A DNA stretch of 64,000 nt from Oceanococcus sp. HetDA_MAG_MS8 (GCA_019192445.1 JAHCMK010000002.1:496001-560000), one strand, 5' to 3'. Positions 17,463 to 28,050 are shown, counted from the stretch's first letter. The notes: a model not told the origin generated them from the letters alone. A program made the numbers and translations.

Positions 17463-17615
17463 GCTGTCTCCTCCTTCAAGCCGGAGCAGGCATCCTAGCG
17501 CGAACCGCCTGTTCCAGCCGCATTAGCGCCCTGGCACAGACATGGCTGCGTTCAGCCACAAGGACCGGTTTCCAATGAGCCGGACGGCAGCAGAACCCAG
17601 CAGATCTACGCTGGG

Positions 17616-18242
17616 CTATCGGGTGTATTCCAGCAACACCGTTACCGGAACGGTGGGATTAATCGCATTGAGCCCGGCCACTTCGCGCAGGGCCTGCACG
17701 CCGTCGAGCAGATCAAAATCGGCGGCTGCGAGTAACACCGGGGCCTCCGAGCTCACCTGCAGGCGGTCATCGGCCAAGCGGGCCACACGTAGCTGGGTGG
17801 GCAAGGTGTGGGTATGACCATGTAGGTCTAGCTCCAGCTTGGTCTCCAAAGTTTGAGTGCTACCGGGCGCAAGCTGGGCAATGAACTGAGGCGGAAGAGC
17901 AATGCGCGCCGTGGCCAAAGGAAAATCCGCCACCTCGAACAGCATCTGCTGCATGCGGGTGTTACGGATGTCGATGCCGGTTTGCACGCTGGCTAGGTCC
18001 ACCACCAAGCTGGCGCGGCCATCGTCGTTGATCTCGCCATCGAGCTTAGAGAAGCGGTGGGTTTCGGTGATCTGGCCGTTCTTGGTGGACAGGAAGTGCA
18101 GGCTGGACTGCGTGCTATCCAAAGCCCAATCCCCTCCGGCGCTGGGCGTGGGCTGGGAGTTATTGCACGCCGCAAACACAGACACACAGAGCAACAAACA
18201 CATACGCCAGATGGCTGCGGCTGGTGAGAAGGTCTTAGGCAT
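17616..18242 (-). CDS. YceI-family lipoprotein
   Basis: A 208-residue protein with a lipoprotein signal ending in the lipobox VFAAC, then a Ser/Pro-rich linker and a YceI lipocalin-like domain (WALDSTQSSLHFLSTKNG, then LDLASVQTGIDIRNTRMQQMLFE). YceI folds bind isoprenoid or amide lipids in the periplasm. Of three clustered ATG codons I chose the one at 18242 because GGAG lies six bases upstream; the other two are too close to it. It follows metF by 28 bp and may share its transcript. Confidence 0.88.
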   Translation of the reverse strand: MPKTFSPAAAIWRMCLLLCVSVFAACNNSQPTPSAGGDWALDSTQSSLHFLSTKNGQITETHRFSKLDGEINDDGRASLVVDLASVQTGIDIRNTRMQQMLFEVADFPLATARIALPPQFIAQLAPGSTQTLETKLELDLHGHTHTLPTQLRVARLADDRLQVSSEAPVLLAAADFDLLDGVQALREVAGLNAINPTVPVTVLLEYTR

Positions 18243-18270
18243 AGTCATCTCCAAACCTGAGGGCGGAGCT

Positions 18271-19122
18271 TCAGTCTGCCACGGGACGCGGTAGCTGCAA
18301 GCGATCCCATAAGGCCAGCGTGGGCGCGGTTTTGTTCAGGGTGTAGAAGTGCAGTCCGGGGGCACCACCCTCCATGAGGGTGTCGCACAGGCGGCTGACC
18401 ACATCCAAACCAAAATCGCGGATGGACTCGAGGTCATCACCATACTGCTCTAAGCGCAGCCGGATCCAGCGCGGAATCTCGGCGCCGCAAATTTGCGAAA
18501 AGCGGCTGAGTTGGCGGTGATTGGTGATGGGCATGATCCCCGGAGTGATGGGCAGATCATAGCCCGCGGCCCGCACCTGTTCGCAAAAATCGAAGTACGC
18601 GTCGGCGTTGAAAAAGTACTGGGTGATGGCGGCGTTGGCACCACAATCCACTTTGGCCAGAAAGTGCTTGAAGTCAGTCGCCGGTGAGCGGGCCTGCGGG
18701 TGCATTTCGGGGTAGGCCGCCACTTCAATGTGAAACTCATCGCCGGTTTCCTGGCGAATGAAGCGCACCAGGTCGGCGGCATAGCGGAACTCGCCTGCCG
18801 GCAGCCCTGCCCCGGAAGGCAAGTCCCCGCGCAGTACCACGAGCTTACGCACTCCTACCTCTCGGTAGCGCGCCAACAAATCGCGGATGAGGGCCGGGTC
18901 GGTATTCACGCAGGAAATATGCGGCGCGGTATCCAGCTGCAACTTTTCACGCAGCATGGTCACCGCTTCGAGGGTGCCGCCTTGCACCGAGCCGCCAGCA
19001 CCGAAGGTCACCGACACATACGCTGGGCCCAGGGCAGCCAGCTCAGCCGCCGTTTGGCCAAAGCTGGCCCAGGCGTCCGCAGCACGCGGCGGGAAAAATT
19101 CCAAACTGTACTGCGCGGTCAT
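18271..19122 (-). CDS. metF: 5,10-methylenetetrahydrofolate reductase
   Basis: A 283-residue FAD-dependent TIM-barrel enzyme making 5-methyl-THF for methionine synthesis. It shows SLEFFPPRA at the N-terminus, then YVSVTFGAGGS and HISCVN. KLVVLRGDLP, AAYPEMHPQA, the flavin/folate segment AAITQYFFNADAYFDFCE and PGIMPI follow in the expected order. The ATG has GGAG eight bases upstream. It is downstream of metK and ahcY on the same strand, so the window holds three steps of the methyl cycle; methionine synthase itself is not here. Confidence 0.96.
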   Translation of the reverse strand: MTAQYSLEFFPPRAADAWASFGQTAAELAALGPAYVSVTFGAGGSVQGGTLEAVTMLREKLQLDTAPHISCVNTDPALIRDLLARYREVGVRKLVVLRGDLPSGAGLPAGEFRYAADLVRFIRQETGDEFHIEVAAYPEMHPQARSPATDFKHFLAKVDCGANAAITQYFFNADAYFDFCEQVRAAGYDLPITPGIMPITNHRQLSRFSQICGAEIPRWIRLRLEQYGDDLESIRDFGLDVVSRLCDTLMEGGAPGLHFYTLNKTAPTLALWDRLQLPRPVAD

Positions 19123-19291
19123 GGTGCGAGCTCCGAAAATGACATTCTCTGTAATGTTGTCGGCAGTTTTGCAGGGTGCCCTCAGCTTAGAAGGCTAACG
19201 CCACGAAGCTTAGGGCTCAAAAGCACTTTGGCCCGCATGGCCCTTGGGCGCAAACGCTAAAGGTTTGGCTTCTACCGACAAGGTAATAAGG

Positions 19292-19404
19292 GCCAGCATC
19301 AGGGCCACCAAAGACGGCCCTGATGCTGGCTGCTGCGAAGAGCCATGGGTGACACACCCACGAGCTCCTTGCGGCTGATCCCACTGTAAGCACAGCGCTT
19401 ACAG
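19292..19404. other. Two strong hairpins in the metF-ahcY spacer
   Basis: In the 292-bp spacer a perfect 15-bp inverted repeat (19292-19306 with 19316-19330) has a 9-nt loop. An 8-bp stem CTGTAAGC/GCTTACAG (19384-19391 with 19397-19404) lies directly behind the ahcY stop. Neither is followed by a T run on either strand. They may protect or end the ahcY mRNA, or be part of the metF leader. Nothing else is seen in this spacer. Confidence 0.5.
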
Positions 19405-19414
19405 CGCAGGGACC

Positions 19415-20833
19415 TTAGTAGCGGTAGTGCTCAGGCTTGTAAGGGCCTGCTACCGGCACGCCAATGTAATTGGCTTGGTTGTCGCTCATTTCGGTGAGCT
19501 GGGCGCCAATGCGGGCCAGGTGCAAGCGAGCGACTTTTTCGTCCAGGTGCTTGGGCAGCACATAAACGCCTGGCTCGTAATCGCCTTCCTTGGTGAACAG
19601 CTCGATTTGTGCCAGCGTTTGGTTGGTGAAGCTGGAGCTCATGACGAAGCTGGGGTGGCCGGTGGCGCAGCCCAAGTTCACCAAGCGACCCTTGGCCAAC
19701 AAAATAATGCGCTTGCCATCCGGGAAAATCACATGATCAACCTGGGGCTTGATGTTTTCCCACTCGCATTCGCGCTCGAGTTCGGCAACCTGAATTTCGT
19801 TATCGAAGTGACCGATGTTGCACACGATGGCCTCGTTCTTCATGGCCTTCATGTGATCCATGGTGATCACTTGGTAATTACCGGTGGCCGTGACGAAGAT
19901 GTCGGCTTTGTCGGCCGCGTAATCCATGGTGACCACTTTGTAGCCTTCCATCGCGGCCTGCAGCGCACAGATGGGGTCGACTTCGGTGACCCACACCTGG
20001 GCCGAGAGGGCACGCAGGGCCTGGGCGGAGCCTTTACCCACGTCGCCGTAACCAGCGACCACGGCGATTTTGCCAGCGATCATCACATCGGTAGCGCGCT
20101 TGATGCCGTCCACCAAGGACTCACGGCAGCCGTAGAGGTTGTCGAACTTGGACTTGGTGACCGAATCGTTCACGTTGATGGCCGGGAAGGGCAGACGGCC
20201 TTCCTTGTGCATTTGGTACAGACGATTCACGCCCGTGGTGGTTTCTTCGGTCACGCCCTTGATGTTCTCGCGAACACGGGCATAAAAGCCACGGTCTTCA
20301 GCCAACTTGCGACGAATGGAAGCGAACAGGGCCACTTCTTCTTCGCTGCCTGGGTTGTCCAGAACGCTTTCGTCATCGGCAGCGCGGGCCCCCAGCAATA
20401 CCAGACCAGTAGCGTCACCACCATCGTCCAGAATCATGTTGGGTGTGCCACCGTCGTGCCATTCCAAAATGCGGTGGGTGTACTCCCAGTACTCATCCAG
20501 AGTTTCGCCTTTATAAGCAAACACTGGAGTGCCGTTCGCAGCGATGGCAGCCGCGGCATGATCCTGCGTGGAGTAGATGTTGCAGGAGGCCCAGCGCACT
20601 TCAGCGCCCAAGGCTTCCAGGGTTTGAATGAGCACAGCCGTTTGAATGGTCATGTGCAAGGAGCCAGCAATGCGGGCACCTTTGAGCGGCTGATCAGCGG
20701 CAAACTCTTCGCGCACCTGCATCAAACCGGGCATTTCGGTTTCGGCAATGGCGATTTCCTTGCGTCCGTAATCGGCAAGGTTGATATCAGCAATGGTGTA
20801 GTCGGGCTCGACTTTAGCTGCGGGTAAATTCAC
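19415..20833 (-). CDS. ahcY: S-adenosylhomocysteine hydrolase
   Basis: A 472-residue NAD-containing enzyme splitting S-adenosylhomocysteine into adenosine and homocysteine. It shows [12 protein letters not shown] and [16 protein letters not shown]. Also present are [12 protein letters not shown], the active-site region [16 protein letters not shown] and the NAD site [16 protein letters not shown]. The end is [21 protein letters not shown]...YKPEHYRY. The length matches the proteobacterial form with the extra ~40-residue insertion. The start is GTG with GGAG ten bases upstream. A 466-codon antisense frame across it is a composition shadow. It lies between metK and metF. Confidence 0.97.
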   Translation of the reverse strand: MNLPAAKVEPDYTIADINLADYGRKEIAIAETEMPGLMQVREEFAADQPLKGARIAGSLHMTIQTAVLIQTLEALGAEVRWASCNIYSTQDHAAAAIAANGTPVFAYKGETLDEYWEYTHRILEWHDGGTPNMILDDGGDATGLVLLGARAADDESVLDNPGSEEEVALFASIRRKLAEDRGFYARVRENIKGVTEETTTGVNRLYQMHKEGRLPFPAINVNDSVTKSKFDNLYGCRESLVDGIKRATDVMIAGKIAVVAGYGDVGKGSAQALRALSAQVWVTEVDPICALQAAMEGYKVVTMDYAADKADIFVTATGNYQVITMDHMKAMKNEAIVCNIGHFDNEIQVAELERECEWENIKPQVDHVIFPDGKRIILLAKGRLVNLGCATGHPSFVMSSSFTNQTLAQIELFTKEGDYEPGVYVLPKHLDEKVARLHLARIGAQLTEMSDNQANYIGVPVAGPYKPEHYRY

Positions 20834-21025
20834 GTTGTGTTGCTCCGAAAAGTGAGAGAAATTGAGGGCGGGGTCCCTCCCGTCCGGGTTATCTGACGTG
20901 GGCCGGATAACCAGTCCGGCACTGTCACAGCACCGGAGCGGTCGGCCTGATTACGGCCGACCTTCAAAACTGCGGCCTGGAGCCACACCATGGCCACTCC
21001 AAGCTCGTCCAAGGACAGCCTTGGC
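20834..21025 (-). promoter_or_regulatory. Structured metK-ahcY spacer, possible ahcY leader RNA
   Basis: Read on the minus strand, this 192-bp spacer is dense in inverted repeats. They are CCAAGG/CCTTGG just after the metK stop, GGTCGGCC/GGCCGACC with a 7-nt loop, GCCGGA/TCCGGC with a 7-nt loop, and GGTTATC/GATAACC with a 12-nt loop. The last two share bases and cannot form together, and a GAGGG/CCCTC stem follows. This resembles a leader with alternative folds. I looked for the SAH riboswitch core (GAGGAGCGCTGC type) and did not find it, so no riboswitch class is claimed. Confidence 0.4.
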
Positions 21026-22267
21026 TTAGAGGCCAGCGTCATCACGCAGGGCATCAGCCTTGTCGGTCTTCTCCCAGGGGAAGGCCGTGAAGCTATCTTC
21101 GTGATCGACCAACTGGCCGTTCTCGCGGGTTTGCCAGCGGTAGCTGCGCTGTTCGGGCTCGCGTCCGAAGTGGCCATAGGCCGCGGTGGACTGATACATG
21201 GGGTGCAGCAAGTCCAGCATGGTCGTAATGGCGTAGGGGCGTAGGTCGAAGTGTTTACGCACCAGCGCCACAATCTTGTCGTCGCTGATCTTTCCGGTAC
21301 CGAAGGTGGTCACCGAAATGGAGGTGGGCTCGGCCACGCCAATGGCGTAGCTCACCTGGATCTCGCATTTTTCGGCGAGCCCAGCGGCGACGATGTTCTT
21401 GGCCACATAGCGCCCAGCATAGGCCGCGCTGCGGTCAACCTTGGACGGATCTTTGCCGGAAAAGGCGCCGCCACCATGGCGGGCCATACCGCCATAAGTG
21501 TCCACAATGATTTTGCGCCCGGTGAGTCCGCAATCCCCCACCGGGCCGCCGATGACGAATTTGCCGGTGGGGTTGATGTGGAATTGGGTGTCTTTGGTCA
21601 GTAGCTCAGCTGGCAGCACCTGCTTGATCACCAGCTCCATCACCGCTTCCTGAAGCTTGGACTGGCTCACCTCGGGATGGTGCTGGGTGGACAGCACTAC
21701 GGCATCAATGGCCACAGGTTGGCCGTCGCGATAACGCAAGGTCACCTGGCTCTTCGCATCCGGGCGCAGCCAAGGCAGCTGCCCAGACTTACGCGCCTCA
21801 GCTTGGCGTTCGACGAGGCGGTGCGCATATTGGATCGGAGCCGGCATTAAAGCCGGGGTTTCATTACAGGCATAACCAAACATCAGGCCCTGGTCGCCCG
21901 CACCCTGGTCTTCAGGCTTCTTACGCTCGTCGGCGTTGCCATCCACGCCCATGGCGATATCGACGGACTGCTTACCGATGAGGTTCAGCACGCCGCAGGT
22001 TGCGCCATCAAAGCCCACTTCAGAGCTGGTGTAGCCAATATCCGCAATCACTCCACGAACTAAGTCTTCGAGATCAACCCAAGCATTCGTGGTGATTTCT
22101 CCGGCCACGATGGACACACCGGTTTTCACCAGCGTTTCGCACGCAACCCTTGCGTGTCGATCACGCGCCAGTAGCGCATCAAGCACCGCATCAGAGATCT
22201 GATCAGCAACTTTGTCGGGGTGGCCTTCAGAAACCGATTCTGAAGTGAAAATGTAATCAGCGGACAT
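21026..22267 (-). CDS. metK: S-adenosylmethionine synthetase
   Basis: A 413-residue tetrameric enzyme joining ATP and methionine to form SAM. The N-terminus ([20 protein letters not shown]) carries the ATP-binding His. [16 protein letters not shown] is signature 1, and [19 protein letters not shown] is signature 2 with the triphosphate-binding lysines. [19 protein letters not shown] is also intact. The length is slightly above E. coli MetK (384), mostly from an insertion around [16 protein letters not shown] and a longer tail. It is divergent from the thioredoxin-like gene with 119 bp between starts. Confidence 0.97.
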   Translation of the reverse strand: MSADYIFTSESVSEGHPDKVADQISDAVLDALLARDRHARVACETLVKTGVSIVAGEITTNAWVDLEDLVRGVIADIGYTSSEVGFDGATCGVLNLIGKQSVDIAMGVDGNADERKKPEDQGAGDQGLMFGYACNETPALMPAPIQYAHRLVERQAEARKSGQLPWLRPDAKSQVTLRYRDGQPVAIDAVVLSTQHHPEVSQSKLQEAVMELVIKQVLPAELLTKDTQFHINPTGKFVIGGPVGDCGLTGRKIIVDTYGGMARHGGGAFSGKDPSKVDRSAAYAGRYVAKNIVAAGLAEKCEIQVSYAIGVAEPTSISVTTFGTGKISDDKIVALVRKHFDLRPYAITTMLDLLHPMYQSTAAYGHFGREPEQRSYRWQTRENGQLVDHEDSFTAFPWEKTDKADALRDDAGL

Positions 22268-22326
22268 TGTGTAACCTTTTCGTCATCCGTCCATCCGGAT
22301 AAGCGGATGATAAGCCATTCGCGGGC

Positions 22327-22356
22327 TTGACAACAGCCCGGCAGGCAAAGGATTCT
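22327..22356 (+). promoter_or_regulatory. Sigma-70 promoter for the thioredoxin-like gene
   Basis: A perfect -35 TTGACA (22327-22332) is followed after 18 bp by GATTCT (22351-22356), 30 bp before the ATG at 22387. It probably drives the thioredoxin-like gene and the overlapping msrA. Confidence 0.5.
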
Positions 22357-22386
22357 CGCCAGCCCCTCGCATGCGGAATTCAGGCC

Positions 22387-22947
22387 ATGGCCTTAACCCC
22401 CTCCAACATGCTGCCTCTTGGCACCCCGGCCCCTGCCTTCACCTTGCTCGACAGCGTGTCGCGCGAGGAGAAAAGCTGGGCCGATATTCGGGGCAAGGCC
22501 GGCACAGTGGTGATGTTTATTTGTAACCATTGCCCCTATGTGAAGCACATCGAGGCTGAGCTCCCCCGCCTGGCCAGGGATTACATGGCACGCGACCTGG
22601 GCTTTGTGGCCATCAGCTCTAACGATGCCCAAAGCTACCCTGAGGATGGACCAGCGGCCATGGCCGCCAATGCCCAGCGCCTGGGTTACCCATTTCCCTA
22701 CCTGTATGACGCCGAACAAACCGTGGCCCAGGCTTTCGATGCCGCCTGTACACCCGAGTTTTATCTGTTCGACGCACAAGATGAGCTGGTTTATCGCGGG
22801 CAGCTGGACGGCTCCAGACCCGGCAACGATAGTCCCGTGAATGGGGCAGACCTGCGTTCTGCCATCGATGCCCTGCTCGCCGGCCAGCCGCCTCTGAACG
22901 ACCAGCAGCCCAGTGTTGGCTGCAACATCAAATGGAAAAACGCATGA
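22387..22947 (+). CDS. Thioredoxin-fold protein (AhpC/ResA-like)
   Basis: A 186-residue cytoplasmic thioredoxin-like protein with a CxxC motif Cys46-Asn-His-Cys49 in FICNHCPYVKHIEAELPRLA. The cis-Pro region is ACTPEFYLFDAQ and the C-terminus is QPSVGCNIKWK, a conserved tail of this subgroup. Such proteins act in peroxide detoxification or thiol exchange, but the partner is unknown. I start it at the ATG at 22387; the frame extends upstream only through the promoter. It overlaps msrA by ATGA, which suggests it could supply electrons to MsrA. Confidence 0.88.
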   Translation: MALTPSNMLPLGTPAPAFTLLDSVSREEKSWADIRGKAGTVVMFICNHCPYVKHIEAELPRLARDYMARDLGFVAISSNDAQSYPEDGPAAMAANAQRLGYPFPYLYDAEQTVAQAFDAACTPEFYLFDAQDELVYRGQLDGSRPGNDSPVNGADLRSAIDALLAGQPPLNDQQPSVGCNIKWKNA

Positions 22948-23561
22948 CTGTCTGTGCCCTGCCCGGAGCCAATCTCAACGTGAAGCCCGGCGAATTTCCT
23001 TACCCCGAGTTCGATATCGAGGCCCAAGGCCAACAACAAGCGGTGCTGGCCGGCGGCTGCTTTTGGTGCACCGAGGCGGTGTACCGCGAGCTAGCTGGCG
23101 TGAGTGATGTTGCCCCAGGCTATGCTGGCGGCGACCGGGACAGCGCCGATTACCGCAAGGTTTGCAGCGGAACCACAGGCCATGCCGAGGCCATCCGCAT
23201 TTCCTATGCTGCCGATCAACTTAGTTTCGGCACGCTGCTGCGGGTGTTCTTCTCGGTGGCCCATGACCCCACTCAGCTCAACCGCCAGGGTAACGATGTC
23301 GGCCCTCAATATCGCTCGGCCATCTTCGCGCAAAACCCAGAGCAAGAAGAGGTGGCGCGCCGCTACATCGAGCAGCTCAACACCGCCAAGGTGTTCTCAA
23401 GTCCCATCGTGACAACCATGGAAGAGGGCGAGTTCTTCCCAGCCGAAAGCTACCACCACGACTACGCCGCACAGAACCCGAACCAACCCTACATTGCCGC
23501 CGTGGCCGCGCCCAAGGTGCACAAAGTGCGGGAACGCTTCGGTTCGCTGCTGCGTAAGTAA
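22944..23561 (+). CDS. msrA: Peptide methionine sulfoxide reductase A
   Basis: A 205-residue enzyme repairing Met-S-sulfoxide in oxidised proteins. The catalytic motif is GGCFWCTE (nucleophile Cys39), and GYAGGD, TGHAEAIRISYA, FFSVAHDPTQLNRQGNDVGPQY and ESYHHDYAAQNPNQPYI follow in the usual order. The ATG at 22944 forms an ATGA overlap with the thioredoxin-like gene; an earlier ATG at 22932 would overlap more. It lacks the C-terminal resolving Cys pair of E. coli MsrA, so the reductant may come from the coupled thioredoxin-like protein (inference). Confidence 0.95.
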   Translation: MTVCALPGANLNVKPGEFPYPEFDIEAQGQQQAVLAGGCFWCTEAVYRELAGVSDVAPGYAGGDRDSADYRKVCSGTTGHAEAIRISYAADQLSFGTLLRVFFSVAHDPTQLNRQGNDVGPQYRSAIFAQNPEQEEVARRYIEQLNTAKVFSSPIVTTMEEGEFFPAESYHHDYAAQNPNQPYIAAVAAPKVHKVRERFGSLLRK

Positions 23562-23669
23562 CCCATAACCTCCAAGGTTTGGGTGGCTGCGCCCACCTGA
23601 ACAGCATGCTGAGGAGGTGCCACCCTCCGGCATGAACAGTGGAACCTGAAGTGTGCAGGCGTTCACCCG

Positions 23670-23675
23670 TACAAT
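23670..23675 (+). promoter_or_regulatory. Possible -10 element upstream of tkt
   Basis: TACAAT lies 45 bp before the tkt ATG; the -35 region (CTGAAG at 23646-23651, 18 bp upstream) is poor. An imperfect hairpin at 23605-23634 (CATGC..GGAGG/CCTCC..GCATG) lies upstream of it and may end the msrA transcript, though no T run follows. Confidence 0.3.
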
Positions 23676-23720
23676 ACCGGGTCCAGCCGTGTGTTTCGCG
23701 GCTTTCATGTCGAGAGATTC

Positions 23721-25709
23721 ATGACGTCCCGAATCGAAAAAGCGAATGCCATCCGTGCGCTGGCCATGGATGCCGTACAACAGGCTAAGTCTGGTCACCC
23801 TGGCATGCCTATGGGTATGGCCGATATTGCCGAAGTGTTGTGGTCGGATGTGCTGGCCCATAACCCTGCCGACCCGCGCTGGATCAACCGTGATCGCTTC
23901 GTGCTCAGCAACGGCCATGGCTCCATGCTGCTGTACGCGCTGCTGCATCTCAGCGGCTACGACCTGCCTCTGGAGGAAATCAAAAATTTCCGCCAGCTGG
24001 GCTCCAAAACCGCCGGGCATCCCGAGTCGCACCTGATCGAGGCCGTGGAAACCACCACAGGCCCATTAGGACAAGGCCTGGCCAATGCTGTGGGCATGGC
24101 TTTGGCCGAAAAAATGCTGGCAGCCGAGTTCAACCGCGACGGCCACGCCGTCGTCGACCATGCCACCTGGGTGTTCACGGGTGATGGTTGCTTGATGGAA
24201 GGCGTCTCCCACGAGGCCTGCGCCCTGGCCGGAACCTGGCAGCTGGGCAAGCTGAATGTGGTCTATGACGACAACAACATCTCCATTGACGGTGAAGTTG
24301 AGGGCTGGTTTACCGACGATACGGTGAAACGCTTTGAGGCCTACGGCTGGCATGTGATTGCTGACGTCGACGGCCACGACCCCGAAGCCATCGCCAACGC
24401 CTTGGCCGCAGCCAAGGCCGAAACCGCGCGCCCCAGCCTGATCCAATGCAAAACCGTGATTGGCTTCGGCTCGCCGAACAAGGCCGGCACCGAGGGCGTG
24501 CACGGCGCGCCATTGGGTGATGATGAAATTGCCGCTACCCGTGCCAAACTTGGCTGGGAGCATAGCGCTTTTGATATTCCCAACGATATCCGCAATGCCT
24601 GGGATGGGCGCGTACGTGGAGAGCAGCTGCAAACACGCTGGCAGCAGCAATTTGATGCCTACGCTGCCGCTTTCCCCCAAGAGGCGGCTGAGCTAGAGCG
24701 ACGCATGCGCGGCGAACTACCTGCCGATTTCGCAGCGCAAGCCGAGCAGATGTTGGCTCAAGTGCAAAAAGATGCACCCAAGGTGGCCACCCGCAAAGCC
24801 TCGCAAATGGCCATCACGGCGCTGGCTCCCAAGCTACCCGAGTTTTTGGGCGGTTCGGCCGACCTGACCGGCTCTAACCTCACCAACTGGCCGGACTGCG
24901 GCGCCTTAGACGCCAGCGGCATGGGCCGCCATGTGCATTACGGCGTGCGTGAGTTCGGTATGAGCGCCATCATGAATGGCATTGCCCTGCATGGCGGCTT
25001 TTTGCCCTTTGCCGGCACCTTTTTGGTGTTCTCCGATTACTCACGCAATGCCATCCGTATGTCCGCCTTGATGGAACAGCGGGTGATCTACGTGATGACG
25101 CACGACTCCATTGGCCTGGGCGAAGACGGACCAACCCACCAGCCGGTGGAGCATGTGTCCAGCCTGCGCCTCATTCCGAATTTGGATGTATGGCGTCCGG
25201 CCGACGCCGCCGAAACCATGGCGGCCTGGGCCTGTGCGGTACAAAGCGCCAAGCGCCCCAGCGTGCTGGCGCTGTCGCGCCAGGGCTTGGCCCCACAACC
25301 ACGCAGCCAAGCTCAACTGGCTGATATCGCCCGCGGCGGTTATGTGTTGCAAGACGCCGAAGAGCCCGTAGGCGTTCTGATTGCCAGCGGCTCGGAAGTG
25401 GAAATTGCCATGCAGGCGGCCGCCGACCTTTTGGCTGCAGGCACCCCTGTTCGCGTGGTGTCGATGCCTTGCCTAGACCGCTTCTTAGAGCAAGACGCCA
25501 GCTACCGCGAGCAGGTCATTCCCACCAAGCTACGCAAACGCGTCGTCATTGAAGCCGGCGTCACTGGTCTGTGGTGGCGCATTGCCGGTGATCAGGGCGA
25601 CGTTATCGGCTTGGATCGCTTTGGTGAATCCGCTCCCGGCCCTGCGCTGTATCACCATTTCGGGCTAACGCCTGATCAAGTGGTCAAACGCTTCACAGCG
25701 TTGGGCTAA
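23721..25709 (+). CDS. tkt: Transketolase
   Basis: A 662-residue thiamine-diphosphate enzyme of the pentose phosphate and Calvin-type sugar interconversions, matching E. coli TktA in length. The substrate/ThDP segment [32 protein letters not shown] and the [13 protein letters not shown] metal motif with NN (DDNNISIDG) are all present. In the pyrimidine domain [17 protein letters not shown] and [19 protein letters not shown] are intact. The ATG at 23721 follows GAGAG; a GTG 30 bp upstream is less likely. It begins a tkt-gap-pgk gene run. Confidence 0.97.
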   Translation: MTSRIEKANAIRALAMDAVQQAKSGHPGMPMGMADIAEVLWSDVLAHNPADPRWINRDRFVLSNGHGSMLLYALLHLSGYDLPLEEIKNFRQLGSKTAGHPESHLIEAVETTTGPLGQGLANAVGMALAEKMLAAEFNRDGHAVVDHATWVFTGDGCLMEGVSHEACALAGTWQLGKLNVVYDDNNISIDGEVEGWFTDDTVKRFEAYGWHVIADVDGHDPEAIANALAAAKAETARPSLIQCKTVIGFGSPNKAGTEGVHGAPLGDDEIAATRAKLGWEHSAFDIPNDIRNAWDGRVRGEQLQTRWQQQFDAYAAAFPQEAAELERRMRGELPADFAAQAEQMLAQVQKDAPKVATRKASQMAITALAPKLPEFLGGSADLTGSNLTNWPDCGALDASGMGRHVHYGVREFGMSAIMNGIALHGGFLPFAGTFLVFSDYSRNAIRMSALMEQRVIYVMTHDSIGLGEDGPTHQPVEHVSSLRLIPNLDVWRPADAAETMAAWACAVQSAKRPSVLALSRQGLAPQPRSQAQLADIARGGYVLQDAEEPVGVLIASGSEVEIAMQAAADLLAAGTPVRVVSMPCLDRFLEQDASYREQVIPTKLRKRVVIEAGVTGLWWRIAGDQGDVIGLDRFGESAPGPALYHHFGLTPDQVVKRFTALG

Positions 25710-25738
25710 CCGCACGATTTGGTCTTGAGGTCTGGCTT

Positions 25739-26746
25739 ATGAGCATCCGCATCGGTATCAACGGATATGGACGCATCGGGCGCAACATTGTGCGCGCGAT
25801 TTTTGAAGCCGGACGTGAGGATGAATTCCAAATCGTGGCCATCAACGATTTGGGCTCCATCCAAACCCATGCCCATCTCACCCAATACGACACCGCACAT
25901 GGCCGCTTTGCCACCCCGGTGAGCGTGGACGGCGATGACCTTCTGGTAGGGTCGCAGCGCATCCGCATGCTCAGCCAAACCGTGCCTGCGCAGCTGCCCT
26001 GGGGAGAGCTTGGTGTGGACTTGGTGTTGGAGTGCACCGGGCGCTTCGCCAGCCGCGACAAAGCCGCCTCGCATTTACAAGCAGGTGCCAAGCGGGTGTT
26101 GGTGTCGCAGCCGGCGGGCTCCGATGTCAAAACCGTGGTCTATGGCATTAACCACGAAGACCTCGCCGCCAGCGATGACATTGTGAGTAACGCCTCTTGC
26201 ACCACCAACTGCATTGCACCTTTGGTGCAGCCTTTGATTGGTGAAGTGGGCTTGGAATCGGGCCTGATGACCACGGTGCATGCTTACACCAATGACCAGG
26301 TGCTCACCGACTCGTATCACAGCGACCTGCGCCGTGCCCGCAGCGGCACTTTGAACATGATTCCCACCAAAACCGGGGCGGCCGCCGCAGTCGGCCTGGT
26401 TTTGCCGGAACTCGCAGGCAAACTCGATGGCTACGCGGTCCGCGTACCCACCATAAACGTGTCCATGGTGGATTTATCATTTGTAAGCAGCCGCGATACC
26501 AGCGTGGACGAGATTCATCGTCTGCTTAAAACGGCTGCCGATGGCCCGCTTAAAGGCATTCTGGCCTTTAACGCCGACCCTTTGGTATCGATTGATTTCA
26601 ACCACCACCCGGCCTCGTCCATTTTCGACGCCACCCTAACCAAGGTACATGGCCGCCTGGTGAAGGTTTGCGCCTGGTATGACAACGAATGGGGTTTTTC
26701 CAATCGCATGTTAGACACCGCGGCCACGATGATGGCCGCTTCCTAA
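25739..26746 (+). CDS. gap: Type I glyceraldehyde-3-phosphate dehydrogenase (GapA/GapB/Epd family)
   Basis: A 335-residue NAD(P)-binding dehydrogenase with [15 protein letters not shown], the catalytic [38 protein letters not shown] and [13 protein letters not shown]. The HLxxYDTxHGRF wording and its place between tkt and pgk resemble the Epd (erythrose-4-phosphate dehydrogenase) and alphaproteobacterial gap2 branches, so either substrate is possible. I name it gap because the active-site set is that of GAPDH. It lies 29 bp after tkt and 34 bp before pgk. Confidence 0.9.
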   Translation: MSIRIGINGYGRIGRNIVRAIFEAGREDEFQIVAINDLGSIQTHAHLTQYDTAHGRFATPVSVDGDDLLVGSQRIRMLSQTVPAQLPWGELGVDLVLECTGRFASRDKAASHLQAGAKRVLVSQPAGSDVKTVVYGINHEDLAASDDIVSNASCTTNCIAPLVQPLIGEVGLESGLMTTVHAYTNDQVLTDSYHSDLRRARSGTLNMIPTKTGAAAAVGLVLPELAGKLDGYAVRVPTINVSMVDLSFVSSRDTSVDEIHRLLKTAADGPLKGILAFNADPLVSIDFNHHPASSIFDATLTKVHGRLVKVCAWYDNEWGFSNRMLDTAATMMAAS

Positions 26747-26780
26747 CCCCTAGCTGAGCTGATGATTTGAGGAATTTGGG

Positions 26781-27956
26781 ATGACCTTCGCACGCATGAC
26801 TGACTTAGACCTGAGCGGCAAGCGGGTATTAATCCGCCAGGATCTGAATGTGCCGCTCAAAGACGGTGAAGTCAGCTCGGATGCGCGTATTCGCGCCGGC
26901 CTTCCCACCATTCAAATGGCCCTCAAAGCCGGCGCCGCCGTGATGGTAATGTCGCACCTGGGTCGCCCCAAAGAAGGCCAGCCCAGTACAGCACATAGCC
27001 TGGCCCCGGTGGCCGAGTACCTAGGCACCCTGTTGGAGCGCGACGTGCCCCTGGTGAGCCAATGGCGAGATGGCGTGGCGGTGCAGCCCGGAGAAGTGGT
27101 GCTGCTGGAAAACGTGCGCTTCGAGTCTGGTGAAAAAGCCGATGACCCCGACTTGGCTCAAGCCTACGCCGACCTCTGCGACATCTTCGTAATGGACGCC
27201 TTTGGCACAGCGCACCGCGCTCAGGCCAGCACCCACGGCGTAGCCCTGCGTGCGCCTCAAGCCTGCGCCGGGCCTTTGCTGTGCGCCGAGCTGGATGCGC
27301 TGGGAGCGGCGCTCAAAGACCCCGCCCGCCCATTGGTGGTGATTGTGGGAGGCTCTAAGGTTTCCACCAAGCTCGAGCTACTCACCAGCCTGGCCAATGT
27401 GGCCGATCGTCTGATTTTGGGCGGCGGTATTGCCAATACCTTCTTGGCGGCTGCGGGACATAACGTGGGCAAGTCTCTGTATGAGCCCGACCTGGTGCCA
27501 GCGGCGCGCCATGTAATGCGGGTGATGCAAGAGCGCGGCGCCAGCATCCCGCTCCCGAGCGATGTGGTCAGCGCCGTAGAGCTCTCCTCCGAGGCCCATG
27601 CCGAAGTGCGTGAAGTGCAGGAGCTCGAAGCCGACGAAATGATTCTGGATGTGGGCCCACGCACTCGCAACGCCCTGGCGGCTGAACTGTTGGGTGCGGG
27701 CACCATTGTTTGGAATGGGCCGGTGGGCGTGTTTGAAATTGAGCAATTCGCCGCCGGGACCAAGTCCTTGGCGGAAGCCATTGCCGAATCGGAGGCCTTC
27801 TCCATTGCTGGCGGGGGCGACACCCTGGCGGCCATCGATAAATTCGGTGTCCGAGACGATATTTCCTATATTTCCACCGGCGGCGGCGCCTTCCTTGAGT
27901 TTCTCGAGGGCAAAACGCTGCCGGCGGTAGATGCTTTGAATCAGCGTGGCCAATAG
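26781..27956 (+). CDS. pgk: Phosphoglycerate kinase
   Basis: A 391-residue two-domain glycolytic kinase making ATP from 1,3-bisphosphoglycerate. It contains [37 protein letters not shown] and [13 protein letters not shown] in the N-domain. [44 protein letters not shown] and [14 protein letters not shown] follow in the nucleotide domain. A GAGGAA ribosome site precedes the ATG. It closes the tkt-gap-pgk run; fructose-bisphosphate aldolase, often next, is not here. Confidence 0.97.
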   Translation: MTFARMTDLDLSGKRVLIRQDLNVPLKDGEVSSDARIRAGLPTIQMALKAGAAVMVMSHLGRPKEGQPSTAHSLAPVAEYLGTLLERDVPLVSQWRDGVAVQPGEVVLLENVRFESGEKADDPDLAQAYADLCDIFVMDAFGTAHRAQASTHGVALRAPQACAGPLLCAELDALGAALKDPARPLVVIVGGSKVSTKLELLTSLANVADRLILGGGIANTFLAAAGHNVGKSLYEPDLVPAARHVMRVMQERGASIPLPSDVVSAVELSSEAHAEVREVQELEADEMILDVGPRTRNALAAELLGAGTIVWNGPVGVFEIEQFAAGTKSLAEAIAESEAFSIAGGGDTLAAIDKFGVRDDISYISTGGGAFLEFLEGKTLPAVDALNQRGQ

Positions 27957-28050
27957 AGCCTGAAGGACGGCGGCCCGCTGAAGTTTTTGTTGCGATGCGG
28001 CAGGATGCCGCGGCGGCTGGTTAGAGCCCATAGCAGAGGATAGAGAGACA

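Noticed and set aside
19427-20827. 466-codon frame antisense to ahcY
   Set aside because: Same shadow effect over a certain, highly conserved gene.
20834-21025. SAH riboswitch before ahcY
   Set aside because: The location is right, but the conserved core (GAGGAGCGCTGC and GGCTCGG blocks) is not found, so only a generic structured leader is reported.
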